Origin: an uncultured Chryseolinea sp.
GTDB taxonomy: Bacteria > Bacteroidota > Bacteroidia > Cytophagales > Cyclobacteriaceae
Assembly (NCBI GenBank): GCA_946478915.1
Contig: CAMLER010000151.1
Location: 1 to 9,775, forward strand
Length of the DNA stretch: 9,775 nucleotides
Direction: 5' to 3'
Of the stretch, positions 7,337-9,775 are shown piece after piece; position 1 is the stretch's first letter, and every line of letters begins with the position of its first letter. The notes under the pieces are model-generated. The model saw only the letters and a program-made list of their open reading frames with translations, made no database searches and was not told the origin of the DNA. Both the position numbers and the translations under genes were made by a program.

Positions 7337-7565
7337 GCAAAGTTTGACAAGCGACCTGCGATTTTTTCTCCCGTCAATTTGGTTAGGCTCACTTTATCGT
7401 AGGTAACTTCTTTTTCAACTCTACCATCCTTTTGTCCGTTGGTCACTTTCAATCGGGTATTTCTTAAGGTTTTGATAAATTACAGAGAATTGATTGGCAG
7501 AATCGAGTAAGAATATTTCTTTTTGAACCAATTAGATGTAATCAGTCCATATCGAAAATATTAAC
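7337..7565. other. 229-base intergenic region with coding-like minus-strand traces
   Basis: No complete gene is recognised here. On the minus strand two open stretches read like protein. One runs from 7531 down to a TAG at 7421-7423 (36 codons, containing FLLDSANQFSVIYQNLKKYP). The other is in a different frame, open from 7479 into the PLP-enzyme gene (containing KVTNGQKDGRVEKEVTYDKV). The two overlap and may be a decayed, frameshifted gene, or chance. Promoter-like pieces for moxR are weak: TCAATTTG at 7374-7381 is one fixed position off TAnnTTTG, with TTTG at 7343-7346 somewhat too far upstream. I see no convincing hairpin terminator after the PLP-enzyme gene. Confidence 0.3.
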
Positions 7566-8585
7566 ATGGATCACCGGCAAGCCGAACTAGAGTCAGTAGC
7601 AAAGCACGTCAACGAGATAATCGCCAGGCTTGCATTATTGAAGCAGGAAATGAAGAAGGTGATCGTTGGACAGGACGAGACTATCGATCAACTCCTGATA
7701 ACATTTCTGGCCGGAGGACACGCCCTGCTTGAAGGTGTGCCTGGCCTGGCGAAAACCCTCATGATCCGTACGCTGGCTGAGGCAGTTGATCTGCGATTCA
7801 GACGAATTCAATTTACGCCCGACCTGATGCCAGCCGATATCATAGGAACAGAAATTCTGGAAGAAAATCATGCGACAGGTAAACGATTCTTCAAATTTAA
7901 TCAAGGGCCAATCTTCGCTAATATCCTTCTCGCGGACGAGATAAATCGTACTTCGCCCAAAACACAATCGGCTTTGCTTGAGGCAATGCAGGAATTCGCC
8001 GTGACTTACGCAGGCACAACGTATCGGCTGGATAAACCGTTCTTTATTCTGGCAACGCAGAATCCCATCGAACAGGCTGGAACTTTTCCCCTGCCGGAAG
8101 CACAACTTGACCGCTTTCTTCTTTATATAAAGATTGATTACCCTTCTGCTGCTGACGAGCGCCTGATCCTCGAAACCACAACGGGCAACAAGAATTTTGT
8201 AGTAGAAAAAGTAATCGACGGGCCAAATATCTTGCAGGCGCAAAGTTTCGTCCGCGATGTTCACATCAGCGGTGACTTGATAGATCTCGTAAGTGCTGCG
8301 GTGCGCAATACACGGCCAGACCATACTCATCTGCCATTCGTCAAGGAATGGGTGCGTTGGGGCTCAGGACCACGGGCGGGCCAGGCGATGATTTTAACAG
8401 CCAAGGCACGCGCGCTGCTTCGGGGCAACTTTTCTGTGACCATTGATGATATCACTAATGTTGCCTTCCCCGTTTTGCGACACCGTATATTGATGAATTT
8501 TAAGGCTGAGGCTGAAGGCGTCACGCCGGATCATGTCATTGAAAAGATAATAGCGTCTATCTCAATGAGGGACAAAATTATCTGA
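7566..8585 (+). CDS. MoxR-family AAA+ ATPase
   Basis: MoxR ATPases are cytosolic, ring-forming chaperone-like proteins that work with von Willebrand factor A (VWA) domain partners, often in assembly or activation of envelope or metal-containing proteins. The 339 residues show a complete AAA+ core. The start of the domain is KVIVGQDETI (31-40). Walker A is GVPGLAKT (57-64, Lys63), Walker B is LLADE (121-125), sensor 1 lies in ATQNPIE (163-169, Asn166), and FPLPEAQLDRFL (174-185) supplies the probable arginine finger. A helical lid follows. The Walker A has Ala where many P-loops have a second Gly, a common MoxR variant. An in-frame TAA at 7539-7541 and no start codon after it fix the ATG. The DUF58 gene follows after 29 bases. 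The client protein is unknown. Confidence 0.95.
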   Translation: MDHRQAELESVAKHVNEIIARLALLKQEMKKVIVGQDETIDQLLITFLAGGHALLEGVPGLAKTLMIRTLAEAVDLRFRRIQFTPDLMPADIIGTEILEENHATGKRFFKFNQGPIFANILLADEINRTSPKTQSALLEAMQEFAVTYAGTTYRLDKPFFILATQNPIEQAGTFPLPEAQLDRFLLYIKIDYPSAADERLILETTTGNKNFVVEKVIDGPNILQAQSFVRDVHISGDLIDLVSAAVRNTRPDHTHLPFVKEWVRWGSGPRAGQAMILTAKARALLRGNFSVTIDDITNVAFPVLRHRILMNFKAEAEGVTPDHVIEKIIASISMRDKII

Positions 8586-8614
8586 TTGTCTGTTTCATCA
8601 TTTCGTGACTCCAA

Positions 8615-9511
8615 ATGAATTCACAGATCAAAGAATTGCTTAATCCTGAAATCCTCAACTCCGTGAGCGGCATGGAACTGATAGCCCGCGTAGTTGTTGA
8701 GGGATTCATGAGTGGGAGCAACAAGAGTCAATCCGTTGGAGCAGCTCAGGAATTCAATCAGTATCGAAGTTATGAACCCGGTGATGACATTCGCCAGCTC
8801 GACTGGAAAATCTATTCACGTTCCGAACGATATTACATCAAGCAGGCCGACATTGAGACGAACATTACGGTTAAATTTATGATCGATGCCAGCGGTTCGA
8901 TGTCATACCAGGAGAATAAAATCAGCAAACTTCAGTATGCAAAAATCCTGACCGCAGCCCTGGCATATCTTGCCAGAAAACAAGGTGATACTTTTGGATT
9001 GTTCACAATCAACGACAAAAATATCCACGAAGTCAGACCCCGATTTGAGCAACAGCAATTCCTCCGATTTGTAAACGAGCTGATAAAAGTGGAGTCTGGA
9101 GGAACCTGGAGCCAGGCAAAAAATCTTGAGCATTTATTTGATCATCATGGAAAAGAAATGATCATTTTCATGACAGATCTCTATGATGCTGACAAAGACC
9201 TGTTAAACTTTATTTCGCGTTTAAAAACCCGGCGGAATGAAGTTATCGTATTTCATCTTATGGGTGACCAGGAAATTAACCTTGATTTTGACGGGTCTTT
9301 CGTTTTTCAGGATCTCGAGACGTCAGCCTCAGTTCGTGTAGACACTGCGTTACTCAGGGAGCAATACGTCAAGCGTGTATCGGATTGGATGTCTAAGTCA
9401 CGGTTGACGTTGTATGAAAAACAGATTAACTACCAATTGATCCTCTTGAGCGATCCCTTTGAAAAATCTTTGCGCAATTTTTTGAGAGTTCGAAAATCCA
9501 TTTTTCGCTGA
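8615..9511 (+). CDS. DUF58 / VWA-like domain protein, MoxR partner
   Basis: DUF58 proteins are usually encoded beside MoxR ATPases and are thought to act as their VWA-type partners; the biochemical role is not established. The DUF58 signature YRSYEPGDDIRQLDWKIYSR is at 50-69. A VWA fold follows, with an intact metal-ion-dependent adhesion site DASGSMS (91-97) and a second acidic strand, IIFMTDLYDA. At 298 residues this is the short form, without the N-terminal membrane segments of longer DUF58 proteins, so it is probably cytosolic or peripheral. An in-frame TGA at 8606-8608, two codons upstream, fixes the start. Its stop codon overlaps the next gene's ATG by one base (TGATG), suggesting translational coupling with the BatA-type membrane protein. 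Confidence 0.94.
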   Translation: MNSQIKELLNPEILNSVSGMELIARVVVEGFMSGSNKSQSVGAAQEFNQYRSYEPGDDIRQLDWKIYSRSERYYIKQADIETNITVKFMIDASGSMSYQENKISKLQYAKILTAALAYLARKQGDTFGLFTINDKNIHEVRPRFEQQQFLRFVNELIKVESGGTWSQAKNLEHLFDHHGKEMIIFMTDLYDADKDLLNFISRLKTRRNEVIVFHLMGDQEINLDFDGSFVFQDLETSASVRVDTALLREQYVKRVSDWMSKSRLTLYEKQINYQLILLSDPFEKSLRNFLRVRKSIFR

Positions 9512-9775
9512 TGCAGTTTACAAATGCTATATGGCTATGGGGCCTTGCTGGTCTGATCATCCCGATCGGCATCCATCTTTTAAGCCGGAAGCAGGGAAAC
9601 GTAATAAAATTTGGGAGCATCAGACACCTGGATGAAACAAGTACTCGTCAATTTAAGGCCATCCGCCTCAACGAATTTTTGTTATTAGCATTTCGGTGCT
9701 TGTTCATAATCCTGTTGGTGTTGATGCTTGCACAACTTCAAATCGATCTCTTCACGAAAAAAAGAAAATTATTGC
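9511..9775 (+). CDS. BatA-type membrane protein, N-terminal part (partial)
   Basis: The frame opens at the ATG overlapping the DUF58 stop (TGATG) and runs off the right edge after 88 codons and one base. The visible part matches the BatA N-terminal double-transmembrane domain. A first membrane segment at about 6-24 (LWGLAGLIIPIGIHLLS) leads into the conserved SRKQGNVIKFGSIRHLDE (25-42), and STRQFKAIRLNE precedes a second membrane segment at about 56-76. Full-length members usually continue with a large periplasmic VWA or related domain and a further membrane anchor, which cannot be seen here. Together with moxR and the DUF58 gene it forms the start of a Bat-type envelope operon. The name batA is not certain because several paralogues share this N-terminal domain. 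Confidence 0.9.
   Translation, partial: MQFTNAIWLWGLAGLIIPIGIHLLSRKQGNVIKFGSIRHLDETSTRQFKAIRLNEFLLLAFRCLFIILLVLMLAQLQIDLFTKKRKLL

Noticed and set aside
7635..8330. Long minus-strand open frame (231 codons) opposite the moxR gene
   Set aside because: It is rich in Cys, Arg, Ser and other residues typical of shadow frames, shows no family motif, and lies fully within a clear MoxR coding sequence.
7566..9775. MoxR plus VWA-type partner as a defence or mobile ternary system
   Set aside because: The third gene is a standard BatA-type double-membrane-segment protein, with no nuclease, toxin, integrase or other defence gene visible, so an ordinary Bat-type cluster explains it.
1..9775. Mobile elements, CRISPR arrays, tRNA or rRNA genes
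   Set aside because: No transposase or integrase motifs, no evenly spaced repeats, and no cloverleaf or rRNA-like sequence was seen on either strand.

Overview
The window looks like chromosomal DNA of a Bacteroidota bacterium, most likely of the Cytophagales type. The leucyl-tRNA synthetase carries insertions of the kind I associate with this phylum. The gaps between transcription units contain copies of the Bacteroidota -7 promoter element (TAnnTTTG), and no gene start has a convincing Shine-Dalgarno sequence. The moxR/DUF58/BatA-type cluster is also typical of the group. All recognisable genes lie on the plus strand. I see no rRNA, tRNA, CRISPR array, insertion sequence or phage gene.

Layout. 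Positions 1-45 may be the last codons of an upstream gene. They are followed by an inverted repeat and a candidate promoter for leuS (143-2950). A FabH-type ketoacyl-ACP synthase III follows (3010-4011), then a 74-residue protein of unknown function (4086-4310). Next comes a tight three-gene operon: a GntP-family permease (4397-5713), a RidA-family protein (5732-6208) and a fold-type III PLP enzyme of the D-threonine aldolase / D-serine dehydratase family (6224-7336). A 229-base gap with coding-like traces on the minus strand precedes a second cluster: MoxR AAA+ ATPase (7566-8585), DUF58 protein (8615-9511) and the first 88 residues of a BatA-type membrane protein that runs off the right edge.

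How the genes work together. leuS and fabH are housekeeping genes. The gntP-ridA-PLP enzyme trio suggests uptake and breakdown of a D-hydroxy-amino acid, with D-serine or D-threonine the best guesses. The permease would import it (E. coli DsdX, a D-serine permease, is a GntP member). The PLP enzyme would dehydrate or cleave it. RidA would hydrolyse the reactive enamine/imine that a dehydratase releases. The MoxR/DUF58/BatA group is the start of a Bat-type envelope-associated cluster whose exact role is unsettled.

I did not find a clearly new system. The items most worth a second look are the D-amino-acid operon with its His-x-Cys metal motif, the small unknown protein at 4086, the repeated promoter-like octamers, and the possible gene remnant at 7337-7531.
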